A stretch of 64,000 nucleotides of DNA, taken from positions 6,513,001-6,577,000 of the forward strand of contig NZ_CP025407.1 in NCBI RefSeq assembly GCF_002847285.1. Direction: 5' to 3'. The notes below the pieces were generated by a model, which saw only the letters and a program-made list of their open reading frames with translations, ran no database searches and was not told where the DNA came from. A program made the position numbers and the translations under genes. Source of the DNA: Streptomyces sp. CMB-StM0423 (lineage in GTDB: Bacteria; Actinomycetota; Actinomycetes; Streptomycetales; Streptomycetaceae). Position 1 is the first letter of the stretch. Every line of letters starts with the position of its first letter. Below, piece after piece: positions 9,676-23,038 of the stretch.

Positions 9676-9850
9676 CGGGGCGTACGGGGGCGGCCCGGCC
9701 GCGGCGGTGGGACGTGGGCGTACGACGGCGCCGGGACCGTACGCGACGGGGTTCCGCCACCCGTCCCGGCCCGGCCGCTCCGGCGCGTGTGCCGGGCCGC
9801 CCGCGCCCCCCTGCCGGAACCGGTCCCGACGGGTGCGAGACCCTTACCGG

Positions 9851-10465
9851 GTGACATATCAGTCCGCCTCCCGCGCCCCGCTCGCCGCCGCCCTGCTCTC
9901 CGGCGCGCTCGGGGCCGCCGTGGTCCTCGTCGCCGCCGGCCGCACCTGGGCCGAGGGCGAGGCCGCCACCCCCGTCGCGGACGCCGTGCTTGACGTCACC
10001 GCCGGCGGCCGGGACGTCACCGGTGTGCCGTCGGCGCTGGCGATCGTCGGGCTTGCTGCCCTGGTCGCCGTCTTCGCCGTCCGCCGCGCCGGCCGCACCG
10101 TCGTCGCCGCGCTGCTCACGCTCTGCGGCGTCGGCGTGGTCGCCGCCTCCGCCCTCGGCGCCTCCGACACCGCCGCGCTCGACGACCAGGCCGCCGAGGC
10201 GGCCGGCCTCACCGACGCCACGGTCGCCGCCGTCAGCCATACCGCGTGGGCCTGGGTGAGCCTGGCCGGCGGCGTGCTGCTGCTGTGCGCCGGACTGCTC
10301 GCGCTGCGCTACGGCCCCGGCTGGCCGGCGATGTCCGGGCGCTACGAGCGCCCCGGCGCCGGCGCCGCCGCCCGCCCGCGGCGGGCCGCGCCCGTGGACC
10401 CGGAGCGGCCCGAGGAGCTGTGGAAGGCCCTCGACCGCGGCGAGGACCCCACCCGCGAGCGCTGA
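9851..10465 (+). CDS. TIGR02234-family Trp-region membrane protein
   Basis: This 204-residue protein has four hydrophobic segments and a charged C-terminal tail. It is the family long annotated as a conserved membrane protein of the actinobacterial tryptophan region (TIGR02234). Motifs visible include VVLVAAGRTWAEGE and the helix-end AWVSLAGGVLLLCAGLLALRYG. The GTG at 9851 begins MTYQSASRAP; earlier in-frame codons run through non-protein-like sequence. It lies between trpE and trpC and may be cotranscribed. Its biochemical role is unknown; a transporter or membrane scaffold for tryptophan enzymes is only a guess. Confidence 0.85.
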   Translation: MTYQSASRAPLAAALLSGALGAAVVLVAAGRTWAEGEAATPVADAVLDVTAGGRDVTGVPSALAIVGLAALVAVFAVRRAGRTVVAALLTLCGVGVVAASALGASDTAALDDQAAEAAGLTDATVAAVSHTAWAWVSLAGGVLLLCAGLLALRYGPGWPAMSGRYERPGAGAAARPRRAAPVDPERPEELWKALDRGEDPTRER

Positions 10466-10554
10466 CCGGCCCCCGTCGTCGGCGGCCAGGACCGATCGGG
10501 GACAATGGCCGCGTCTGGTGATATGAGCGGTTGTACGTTTCAAGGAGTGCAGTA

Positions 10555-10779
10555 ATGGCGGAGAACCACGACCACGGACACACGCCGGCCGCATGGACCA
10601 CGGCGGTCATCATCTTCATCGGGTTCTGCGTTTCGGGCGCTTTGATGGTGATGGACCAGCCCCTGGCGTTCTGGCTGAGCCTGGTCATCATCCCCATCGG
10701 CGGCGTGGTCGGCGCCGTGATGCGCGGCATGGGCATGGGCAAGAAGCCGCTGCCGCCGGTGCGCATCGCCGGCGAGTAG
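10555..10779 (+). CDS. HGxxPAAW-family small membrane protein
   Basis: This 74-residue protein contains the defining motif (HGHTPAAW, residues 7-14), two transmembrane helices and a short basic tail (GMGMGKKPLPPVR). A good AAGGAG site precedes the ATG by ten bases. The histidine-rich start MAENHDHGH could bind a metal, but that is speculative. The family is recurrent beside actinobacterial trp genes and has no known function. Confidence 0.9.
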   Translation: MAENHDHGHTPAAWTTAVIIFIGFCVSGALMVMDQPLAFWLSLVIIPIGGVVGAVMRGMGMGKKPLPPVRIAGE

Positions 10780-10911
10780 CCCGTACGGTCCGCGCCCCGC
10801 CCCGGCAGGGGAACCCGGGCCGGGCGCGCGGCGCCGCAAGTGCGCCGCCATTCCCTGCCGTACGCCGCACCACCGGATGCGCCCGCCCACCCGTACCGGG
10901 ACAATCCGGGT

Positions 10912-11346
10912 GTGTCCGCCCGTACCGCCACAACCGCCCCGCTGCGGCGCCTCGCGCCCCCGCTCGCCGCGCTGGCCTGCGCCGCCGCCGGCCTCGTCGC
11001 GGTCGGCGCCGCCGACCCGAACGAGCCCGGCCGCTACCCGCCCTGCCCCGTCCTCGCGTACACGGGCCTTGCCTGCCCCGGCTGCGGCGGCCTGCGCTGC
11101 GCGTACGCGCTCGCCCACGGCGACGTGGCCGGGGCGCTCGGCGCCAACGCCCTTGCTGCCGCCGGCGCGGCCGTCCTCGCCGTCGCCCTGCTGGGCTGGC
11201 TGCTCGCCGCCGTACGCCCCCGCCCGCGCGTGCTCCGGCGGATCCGGATCCCGGCACGGCTGCCGGTGGGGTCGGTGCTGTTCGCGCTGGTCGCAGCGTT
11301 TACGCTGCTGCGGAACCTGCCGTTCGGGGCGGTGCCGGGACCGTAG
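10912..11346 (+). CDS. DUF2752-family membrane protein
   Basis: The protein carries the DUF2752 signature CPVLAYTGLACPGCGGLRCAYALAHGD, listed here by its ends CPVLAYTG and CPGCGGLRCAY, followed by transmembrane helices. The three conserved cysteines could form a metal or redox site. A GTG at 10912 gives 144 residues with an N-terminal membrane helix; an ATG at 10840 would add 24 residues of low-complexity sequence and is less likely. It sits between the trpE segment and trpC, as commonly seen in streptomycetes. Function unknown. Confidence 0.82.
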   Translation: MSARTATTAPLRRLAPPLAALACAAAGLVAVGAADPNEPGRYPPCPVLAYTGLACPGCGGLRCAYALAHGDVAGALGANALAAAGAAVLAVALLGWLLAAVRPRPRVLRRIRIPARLPVGSVLFALVAAFTLLRNLPFGAVPGP

Positions 11347-11444
11347 CGGCAGCGCGTCCGGCAGGTGGGACGGAGAAGGTCCGGATTCGGGGCTTCCGCC
11401 CGGTGCCGGATACCATCACAGGTACCCGAACAGCCGCCCGCCGG

Positions 11445-11467
11445 CGGCCGGCGCCAGGCGCCGGCCG
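11445..11467 (+). promoter_or_regulatory. GC-rich hairpin in the trpC leader
   Basis: Two 11-nt complementary arms separated by a single A (11456) lie about 30 bases before the trpC start and just upstream of the AAAGGGG ribosome-binding site. The RNA would fold into a very stable stem. It could influence translation or attenuate transcription, but no tryptophan codon run accompanies it. Confidence 0.4.
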
Positions 11468-11499
11468 GCACCGGCGCCAGCAGAAAGGGGTCCGCTCGC

Positions 11500-12309
11500 G
11501 TGAGTGTGCTCGACGAGATCATTGACGGCGTGCGCGAGGACCTCGCCGAGCGGCAGGCCCGGGTCGGCCTCGACGAGCTCAAGGAGCGCGCCGCCAGGGC
11601 CCCCCAGGCGCGCGACGGCGTCGCCGCGCTGCGCGGCGACAGCGTCACCGTCGTCTGCGAGGTCAAGCGCTCCAGCCCCTCCAAGGGCGCGCTCGCGGCC
11701 ATCGCCGACCCGGCCGCGCTCGCCGCGGACTACGAGGCGGGCGGCGCCGCCGTCATCAGCGTGCTGACCGAGCAGCGCCGCTTCGGCGGCTCGCTGGCGG
11801 ACCTGGAGGCCGTGCGCGCCAAGGTGGACCTGCCGGTGCTGCGCAAGGACTTCGTGGTCACCTCGTACCAGCTCTGGGAGGCGCGGGCGTACGGCGCCGA
11901 CCTGGTGCTGCTGATCGTCGCCGCGCTGGACCAGGAGGCGCTGGTCTCGCTGGTGGAGCGGGCCGAGTCCATCGGGCTCACGCCGCTGGTCGAGGTGCAC
12001 GACGAGGAGGAGACCGAGCGGGCGGTGGCCGCCGGGGCGAAGATCATCGGCGTGAACGCGCGGAACCTCAAGACGCTCGAGGTGGACCGCGGCAACTTCG
12101 GCCGGGTGGCCCCCGAGATCCCCGACCACATCGTCAAGATCGCCGAGTCCGGCGTGCGCGGCCCGCACGACCTCATCGCGTACGCGAACGACGGCGCCGA
12201 CGCCGTGCTCGTCGGCGAGTCCCTGGTCACCGGCAAGGACCCGCGCGCCGCCGTCGCCGACCTCGTCGCCGCCGGCGCCCATCCTGCGCTGCGCCACGGG
12301 CGGGGCTGA
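11500..12309 (+). CDS. trpC: Indole-3-glycerol phosphate synthase
   Basis: TrpC closes the indole ring from carboxyphenylamino-deoxyribulose phosphate. The 269-residue TIM barrel has the catalytic motifs CEVKRSSPSKG (Lys and Ser), LRKDFVV, LVEVHDEEE, IIGVNARNL and ESGVRGPHD. A GTG start at 11500 follows AAAGGGG by about a dozen bases, giving MSVLDEIIDGVREDL as the usual family N-terminus. It is the first gene of the trpC-trpM-trpB-trpA group. A 12-bp inverted repeat begins inside its last codons. Confidence 0.97.
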   Translation: MSVLDEIIDGVREDLAERQARVGLDELKERAARAPQARDGVAALRGDSVTVVCEVKRSSPSKGALAAIADPAALAADYEAGGAAVISVLTEQRRFGGSLADLEAVRAKVDLPVLRKDFVVTSYQLWEARAYGADLVLLIVAALDQEALVSLVERAESIGLTPLVEVHDEEETERAVAAGAKIIGVNARNLKTLEVDRGNFGRVAPEIPDHIVKIAESGVRGPHDLIAYANDGADAVLVGESLVTGKDPRAAVADLVAAGAHPALRHGRG

Positions 12310-12345
12310 CGCCCCGGTGGCCACGCACGCGGAGCGTCAGCCCCG
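12301..12345 (+). repeat. 12-bp perfect inverted repeat across the trpC stop and trpM start
   Basis: CGGGGCTGACGC at 12301-12312 is exactly complementary to GCGTCAGCCCCG at 12334-12345, with a 21-nt loop. The trpC stop codon lies in the left arm and the candidate GTG of trpM (12317) lies in the loop. In RNA this makes a strong stem-loop able to act as a partial terminator or to limit trpM translation. Confidence 0.7.
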
Positions 12346-12578
12346 CCCGCCGCGGGGCGCGGCGGCCGGGCGCCGTGCCGCTCTCGCCTCCGTCCGCCAG
12401 GCGGGCGGCGTCCTCGCCCCGGGGTGCCGGCCGCGTGGCTGCCGGGCTCCCGCGCGGCGCGTGCGCGGGCGGCGGGTGAGGTACCACATCGGGGCCGAGC
12501 CCGGTCAGATCAACGGCATGCGATGGCACGCGGCGTGTCCCCACGCCGTCCGTCATCCGTTCCGACCGAGGATCAGTC

Positions 12579-12604
<26 letters not shown>
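12317..12604 (+). CDS. trpM: TrpM, small basic modulator of tryptophan biosynthesis
   Basis: The frame encodes a 95-residue, arginine-rich peptide. Its central part (APGCRPRGCRAPARR, then RVRYHIGAEPGQINGMRW) matches my memory of the streptomycete TrpM/TrpX peptide encoded between trpC and trpB. In S. coelicolor TrpM (about 63 residues) is reported to modulate tryptophan synthesis and differentiation. The GTG at 12317 is the first usable start after trpC; the first ~30 residues look low-complexity and may not be translated. The C-terminus overlaps the start of trpB by 26 bases, which may couple their translation. Existence is likely; the exact start is uncertain. Confidence 0.65.
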
Positions 12605-13816
<1,212 letters not shown>

Positions 13817-13820
<4 letters not shown>

Positions 13821-14650
13821 CGGGCAACATCGCGCGGCTCGACGCCGTGCTCGCCGCCGCGAAGGCGGAGGACCGGGCGGCCCTCATCGGCTATCTGCCC
13901 GCCGGCTTCCCCGACGTGGACACGGGCGTACGGGCCATGACCGCCATGCTCGAAGGCGGCTGCGACGCCGTCGAGGTCGGCCTGCCGCACAGCGATCCGG
14001 TGCTGGACGGCCCGGTGATCCAGACCGCCGACGACATCGCGCTGCGCGGCGGGCTGCGTATCAGGGACGTGATCCGCACGGTCGCCGAGGTGCAGTCCGC
14101 GACGGACGCCCCGGTGCTCTGCATGACGTACTGGAACCCGGTCGACCGCTACGGCCCCGAGCGCTTCGCCGAGGACCTGGCCGCGGCGGGCGGCGCGGGC
14201 TGCATCCTGCCCGACCTGCCCGTCGAGGAGTCGGGCCCGTGGCGGCAGGCGGCCGACAAGCACGGCCTGGCCACCGTCTTCGTGGTCGCCCCCAGCAGCC
14301 GCGAGCAGCGGCTGTCGGCCATCACGGCGGCCGGCAGCGGCTTCGTCTACGCCGCGTCGCTGATGGGCGTCACCGGCACCCGCGAGTCCGTGGGCCGCGA
14401 GGCCCAGGATCTGGTCCGGCGTACCCGCGCCACCGAGGCGGTACGGGACGGCGGCCTGTCGGTCTGTGTCGGCCTGGGCGTCTCGACGGCGGACCAGGCG
14501 GCCGAGGTCGCCGCGTTCGCCGACGGCGTGATCGTCGGCTCGGCGTTCGTCAAGCGGCTGCTGGCCGCCGGGGACGACCACGAGGCGGGCCTGGCGGCCG
14601 TGCGGGCACTGGCGGGTGAGCTGGCCGAGGGGGTACGCCGCCGGGGCTGA
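13817..14650 (+). CDS. trpA: Tryptophan synthase alpha subunit
   Basis: TrpA cleaves indole-3-glycerol phosphate and channels indole to TrpB. The TIM-barrel motifs are present: the catalytic glutamate region AVEVGLPHSDPVLDGPVIQ, the catalytic aspartate region CILPDLPVEES, and the phosphate-binding GLGVSTADQ and GVIVGSAFVK. The GTG at 13817 overlaps the trpB stop (GTGA), so the two subunits are translationally coupled and should be made in equal amounts. The protein has 277 residues, normal for the family. Confidence 0.98.
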
Positions 14651-14655
14651 AGGAC

Positions 14656-14675
14656 CCCTGCGGATATCCACAGGG
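14656..14675 (+). repeat. Imperfect 20-bp palindrome after trpA
   Basis: CCCTGCGGATATCCACAGGG is self-complementary except for one pair (14661/14670). It begins six bases after the trpA stop and has no poly-T tail. It may be a weak terminator or a protein-binding site for the next gene. Confidence 0.4.
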
Positions 14676-14742
14676 CCCTCCGCGGTGGGTACGGACGTGC
14701 GAAACTTGAGGTAGCATTCCGTGCCGCACTGGGGAGGGCCCG

Positions 14743-15066
14743 ATGGCCGGCAATCAGCCGGGCGCCGACGACGAACCGCGTCTGCCCGATGACATATGGG
14801 AGCGGTTCCAGAGGGACTCCCTGGGCCAGATAGAAGCCACCGCGCCGAAGGAGCGCTCTGCGCGGTGGTATGAGGTCACGGAGCGGCTCGCCGCCGACGA
14901 AGCCCGGCGCGAGGCGGCGCCCAGGCAGCGTCGGATGCGCCGCCCCCGCCCACGGATGCCCCACGCGCCGGTGCCGCGCGCCCTCACCGTCTGCCTCGTC
15001 CTCGTCTCGGTCGTGCTGGTGCTGTCCGCCGCCGCCGCTTACCTGCAGTACGGGCGCGTGTTCTGA
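14743..15066 (+). CDS. Small single-pass membrane protein, unrecognised
   Basis: This 107-residue protein has a charged cytoplasmic N-terminal part of about 80 residues (DIWERFQRDSLGQIEATAPKE and an Arg/Pro-rich stretch). One C-terminal membrane helix (ALTVCLVLVSVVLVLSAAAAY) and a very short external tail follow. The architecture suggests a tail-anchored protein with a basic cytoplasmic face. I do not recognise a family. It sits between trpA and the thioredoxin-like gene in the same orientation. A GGGGAGGG site precedes the ATG. Confidence 0.7.
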   Translation: MAGNQPGADDEPRLPDDIWERFQRDSLGQIEATAPKERSARWYEVTERLAADEARREAAPRQRRMRRPRPRMPHAPVPRALTVCLVLVSVVLVLSAAAAYLQYGRVF

Positions 15067-15104
15067 TCCGTCACCGGGGGCCGGGTCCCTCGTTATAGCC
15101 GGGC

Positions 15105-15878
15105 GTGAGCGAGAACAACCCTCAGGGGAAGCGCACCGCCCGGGAACGGATGCAGGCCGAGCGCGAGCGGCAGAGGTCCAAGGACAAGCGGCGGCGGATG
15201 CTGGTCGTGCTCGCCGCGGTGGTCGGGGTGCTCGCCGTGGTCGCGGTGGTCGGCGTCCTCGTCGGCCAGAACAGCGGCAGTGACACCAACGACAAGCCCG
15301 TCGCGTTCCCGAAGGGCGCCGTCGGCAAGGACCGCCTCGCGCTGCCCGCGGGCAAGGCGGACGCCCCGGCCGGCCTCACCGTGTACGAGGACTTCCGCTG
15401 CCCGGCCTGCGGCCAGTTCGAGGACCGCTTCAGCAAGACGATCAACGACCTGGAGGACGCCGGGAAGCTGCGCACCGACTACCGGCTGGTCAAGCTGATC
15501 GACGGCAACTTCGGCGGCACCGGCTCGCTGAACGCCGCCAACGCCGCCGCCTGCGCCCAGGACGCCGGCAAGTTCGTCCCGTACCACGACGTGCTCTTCC
15601 AGAACCAGCCGCCGGAGAACGACGACGCCTTCGCCGACAAGGGGCACCTGAAGGACCTGGCGGGCAAGGTGGACGGACTGCGCGGCAAGCGCTTCGACTC
15701 CTGCGTCGACGACGGCAGGTTCGACGGCTGGGTCGGCGCGTCCGACGTGGCGTTCGGCAAGTCCGGCCACAACTCGACACCCACCGTCCTGCTGGAGGGC
15801 AAGAACATCCTCGGGCCGGGCTCGAACCTCACCCCGGAGAGCTTCAAGCAGCTCGTCGAGGACGCCGGCAAGGGCTGA
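15105..15878 (+). CDS. Membrane-anchored DsbA-like thioredoxin-fold protein
   Basis: This 257-residue protein has a highly basic cytoplasmic N-terminus, one membrane helix (about 31-54) and an extracytoplasmic DsbA-like domain. The redox motif FRCPACGQF lies near residue 98, and the cis-proline region NSTPTVLLEG lies near residue 225. Two further cysteines (AAACAQDAG and DSCVDDG) may pair structurally. The likely job is disulfide formation or thiol exchange in exported proteins. The GTG at 15105 is preceded by only a weak ribosome-binding site. The prolipoprotein-modifying lgt follows in the same orientation, so both serve exported proteins. Confidence 0.85.
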   Translation: MSENNPQGKRTARERMQAERERQRSKDKRRRMLVVLAAVVGVLAVVAVVGVLVGQNSGSDTNDKPVAFPKGAVGKDRLALPAGKADAPAGLTVYEDFRCPACGQFEDRFSKTINDLEDAGKLRTDYRLVKLIDGNFGGTGSLNAANAAACAQDAGKFVPYHDVLFQNQPPENDDAFADKGHLKDLAGKVDGLRGKRFDSCVDDGRFDGWVGASDVAFGKSGHNSTPTVLLEGKNILGPGSNLTPESFKQLVEDAGKG

Positions 15879-15976
15879 GCCGCCGGTGCGCGGCGGCGAT
15901 ATCGCGGAGAGTTACGGAGCCGTTGTCCCCGCGGGCTCCCCGCGCCGCGCCGCGGCACGGTACCGTCGGTGCTGCT

Positions 15977-17017
15977 ATGGATCTCGCATACATCCCCAGC
16001 CCTTCCGACGGCGTCTGGCACCTCGGACCGCTCCCGCTGCGCGGTTACGCCCTCGCCATCCTGCTCGGCATCTTCGTGGCCATCTGGCTCGGCGGACGCC
16101 GCTGGATCGAGCGCGGCGGCCGGGCGGGGACCGTCGCGGACATCGCCATCTGGGCCGTGCCCTTCGGCCTCGTCGGCGGCCGGCTCTACCACGTCGTCAC
16201 CACGTACGAGCCGTATTTCGGCGAGGGCGGCGACTGGGTCAAGGCCTTCGAGATCTGGGAGGGCGGCCTGGGCATCTGGGGCGCCATCGCGATGGGCGCG
16301 CTCGGCGCCTGGATCGGCTGCCGCCGCCGCGGCATCCCGATCCCGGCCTACGCCGACGCCGTCGCGCCCGGCATCGCGCTCGCGCAGGCCCTGGGCCGCT
16401 GGGGCAACTGGTTCAACCAGGAGCTGTACGGCAAGCAGACCGACGTCCCCTGGGCCGTCGAGATCGACGCCGAGCACTCCGTCACCGGCACCGCCGAGAC
16501 CTTCCACCCGACCTTCCTGTACGAGTCGCTGTGGTGCATCGGCGTCGCGCTGCTGGTGATCTGGGCCGACCGGCGCTTCCGCCTCGGCCACGGCCGGGCC
16601 TTCGCGCTCTACGTCGCGGCGTACACGGCGGGCCGCGGCTGGATCGAGTACCTGCGCGTGGACGAGGCGCACGACGTCCTCGGGCTGCGGCTCAACGTCT
16701 GGACGTCGATCCTGGTCTTCGCCGCCGCGGTGCTCTACATCGTGGTGTCGGCGAAGAAGCGGCCGGGCCGCGAGGAGGTCGTGGAGCCCGCCGCGCAGGA
16801 CGAGCCCGCCGGCACTGAGAAGGACGCGCCCGGCGCCGCCGGGAAGACCGAGGCCGATGCCAAGGACGGCGAGCCCGCCAAGGCGGAGGGCCCGGACGAG
16901 CCCGGTGACGCCTCCGGGGCCGCCGACGGGCAGGAGCAGGAGCCCGCGACCGCCGGCGCGGCCGAGGCCAAGACCGCGGGGGACGCCCCCGCGGGGGAGC
17001 GCGGCCGGCACACGTAG
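15977..17017 (+). CDS. lgt: Prolipoprotein diacylglyceryl transferase
   Basis: Lgt transfers diacylglycerol from phosphatidylglycerol to the lipobox cysteine of prolipoproteins, the first step of lipoprotein maturation. The protein has about seven membrane helices and the signature GRWGNWFNQELYG near residue 140, plus the essential region VGGRLYHVVT. The last ~85 residues form an Ala/Glu/Pro/Asp-rich cytoplasmic tail beyond the conserved domain (346 residues in total), a tail often seen in actinobacteria. The ATG at 15977 is chosen because the family N-terminus reads MDLAYIPSPSDGVWHLG. Confidence 0.96.
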   Translation: MDLAYIPSPSDGVWHLGPLPLRGYALAILLGIFVAIWLGGRRWIERGGRAGTVADIAIWAVPFGLVGGRLYHVVTTYEPYFGEGGDWVKAFEIWEGGLGIWGAIAMGALGAWIGCRRRGIPIPAYADAVAPGIALAQALGRWGNWFNQELYGKQTDVPWAVEIDAEHSVTGTAETFHPTFLYESLWCIGVALLVIWADRRFRLGHGRAFALYVAAYTAGRGWIEYLRVDEAHDVLGLRLNVWTSILVFAAAVLYIVVSAKKRPGREEVVEPAAQDEPAGTEKDAPGAAGKTEADAKDGEPAKAEGPDEPGDASGAADGQEQEPATAGAAEAKTAGDAPAGERGRHT

Positions 17018-17399
17018 CCGCCCGGCACACCGCACGCACGGCAGGGCCGTCACCGCACCCGCGGCGACGGCCCCGCCCGTGTCCGGCCCGGTTGCCCGGC
17101 CGGATAGTCCCCTAGAGTCTGTCCGGCGAGTCAGGCTACCGAACCCCGGTGATATGGCCGGTAAGGGCACCTCCGCCGGGGGGAGCCCCGCCGCGTACGG
17201 GAAGCACCCCCGAGGCCGCGGCGCCTCCGACGCCTCAGCCACTCGCGCCCCCGCCGCCCCCGGACACACCGCCCCCGGCACCCCGCGGGCGGCGGCCGGG
17301 CGGGCCGCGTCGCCCCAGGTGAGTACGGCCTGCCTTGCTGGCGGGCCGCCGGGACCCCGCGTATCGTCGAACTGAAGATCGACGAGGGGAGCGCGATCC
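17018..17399. other. Intergenic region between lgt and the VIT1/CCC1 gene
   Basis: The first 60 bases hold the lgt terminator hairpin. An open frame from an ATG at 17154 to 17375 (73 residues, Ala/Pro/Gly/Ser-rich, no membrane helix, no recognisable motif) exists but its composition looks like chance in this G+C context. The remainder probably holds the promoter of the transporter gene; no clear operator was found. Confidence 0.5.
17044..17073 (+). terminator. Terminator hairpin after lgt
   Basis: GGGCCGTC (17044-17051) pairs with GACGGCCC (17066-17073), and an inner CCGC/GCGG pair extends the stem. It lies 27 bases after the lgt stop. As usual in streptomycetes there is no T-tract. Confidence 0.55.
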
Positions 17400-18128
17400 A
17401 TGTCCGCGGGGCTGCAGGCGGGCCGGCCGGCCGAGCGGCACGGCCATACCCACCGTGACGTCACCGGCGGCTGGCTGCGGCCCGCCGTCTTCGGCGCGAT
17501 GGACGGGCTGGTGTCGAACCTCGCGCTGATCACCGGCGTGGCCGGCGGCTCGGTCTCGTCCTCGACGATCGTGCTCACCGGCCTCGCAGGGCTGGCGGCA
17601 GGCGCGTTCTCGATGGCCGCGGGGGAGTACACCTCCGTCGCCTCCCAGCGGGAGCTGGTCCTCGCCGAGCTGGACGTGGAGCGGCGGGAGCTGAGCCGGC
17701 ACCCGGAGGACGAGCTGCGCGAGCTGAGCGATCTGTACGAGTCCCGCGGGGTGGACCCCGAGCTGGCCGCCGAGGTGTCCAGGCAGCTCATGCGCGACCC
17801 CGAGCAGGCGCTGGAGATCCACGCCCGTGAGGAGCTGGGCGTCGACCCGGGCGACCTGCCGTCGCCGCTGGTGGCGGCGCTGTCGTCGTTCGGCTCCTTC
17901 GCCGTCGGCGCGCTGCTGCCGGTGCTGCCGTATCTGCTGGGCGCCACGGCGCTGTGGCCCGCGGTGCTGCTCGCGCTGGTCGGGCTCTTCGCCTGCGGCG
18001 CGGCGGTGGCGCGCATCACGGCCCGCGCCTGGTGGTACAGCGGGCTGCGGCAACTGTTCCTCGGCGGCGCCGCCGCGGCCGTCACGTACGGCCTGGGCGC
18101 CCTCTTCGGGGCCACCGTCGGGGGCTGA
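17400..18128 (+). CDS. VIT1/CCC1-family metal transporter
   Basis: This 242-residue membrane protein has the hallmark first helix GAMDGLVSNLALITGVAGG and second helix LTGLAGLAAGAFSMAAGEYTSV, followed by SQRELVLAELDVERRE. It has a long charged loop (about 80-155) and three C-terminal helices. The family moves Fe2+ or Mn2+ out of the cytoplasm. The charged loop holds many acidic residues (HPEDELRELSDLYESRG), consistent with a cytoplasmic metal-binding domain. The ATG at 17400 follows GAGGGGAGC. No iron box is visible upstream. Confidence 0.88.
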   Translation: MSAGLQAGRPAERHGHTHRDVTGGWLRPAVFGAMDGLVSNLALITGVAGGSVSSSTIVLTGLAGLAAGAFSMAAGEYTSVASQRELVLAELDVERRELSRHPEDELRELSDLYESRGVDPELAAEVSRQLMRDPEQALEIHAREELGVDPGDLPSPLVAALSSFGSFAVGALLPVLPYLLGATALWPAVLLALVGLFACGAAVARITARAWWYSGLRQLFLGGAAAAVTYGLGALFGATVGG

Positions 18129-18451
18129 GCGACGGGCCGCCGGCCCGGCCGGATCCCGTATCCTCGAAAGCGACCTGCCCGCACGCCTGATCTATTACCC
18201 CCGCGTTTCGAACCGGACCTCCGCGGGCATGTGACGGGAACCGCGGGCAGTGCCGCCCGCGCTTCGTCCTGCACGAACCGTGCAGATCCCCCGCGCGGCG
18301 GGGTGCACTCCCCGACCAGGGGTGTCCGGATGCTGATACGCGGTATCCACTTCCTGAGCTGCAGGTCATCATGTAACCTGCACGAAATTTCGGCCAGGGC
18401 CAACGTCGTCCCTCGGCACGCATCACTGCCACGACGACGACGGGAGAGCCG
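18129..18451. other. gltB upstream region
   Basis: This 323-bp gap contains the gltB promoter region. The last ~110 bases are relatively AT-rich and include the GlnR-like box at 18373-18388. No open frame with protein-like composition was found. Confidence 0.6.
18373..18388 (+). promoter_or_regulatory. GlnR-like nitrogen-control box upstream of gltB
   Basis: GTAAC-N6-GAAAT at 18373-18388 fits the streptomycete GlnR consensus gTnAc-n6-GaAAc with a single deviation in the last base. It lies 64 bases before the gltB start. The match is seen directly; GlnR control of this operon is inferred. Confidence 0.55.

Positions 18452-23030
<4,579 letters not shown>

Positions 23031-23038
<8 letters not shown>

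Noticed and set aside
12317..12418. First ~30 codons of the trpM frame as genuine coding sequence
   Set aside because: Not fully rejected, but they look low-complexity and the conserved core starts near residue 33; no better start codon exists, so the longer form is listed with a caveat.
17154..17375. Possible 73-residue gene between lgt and the VIT1 gene
   Set aside because: Composition (Ala, Pro, Gly, Ser) is what random GC-rich sequence gives and no motif, signal or membrane helix is visible.
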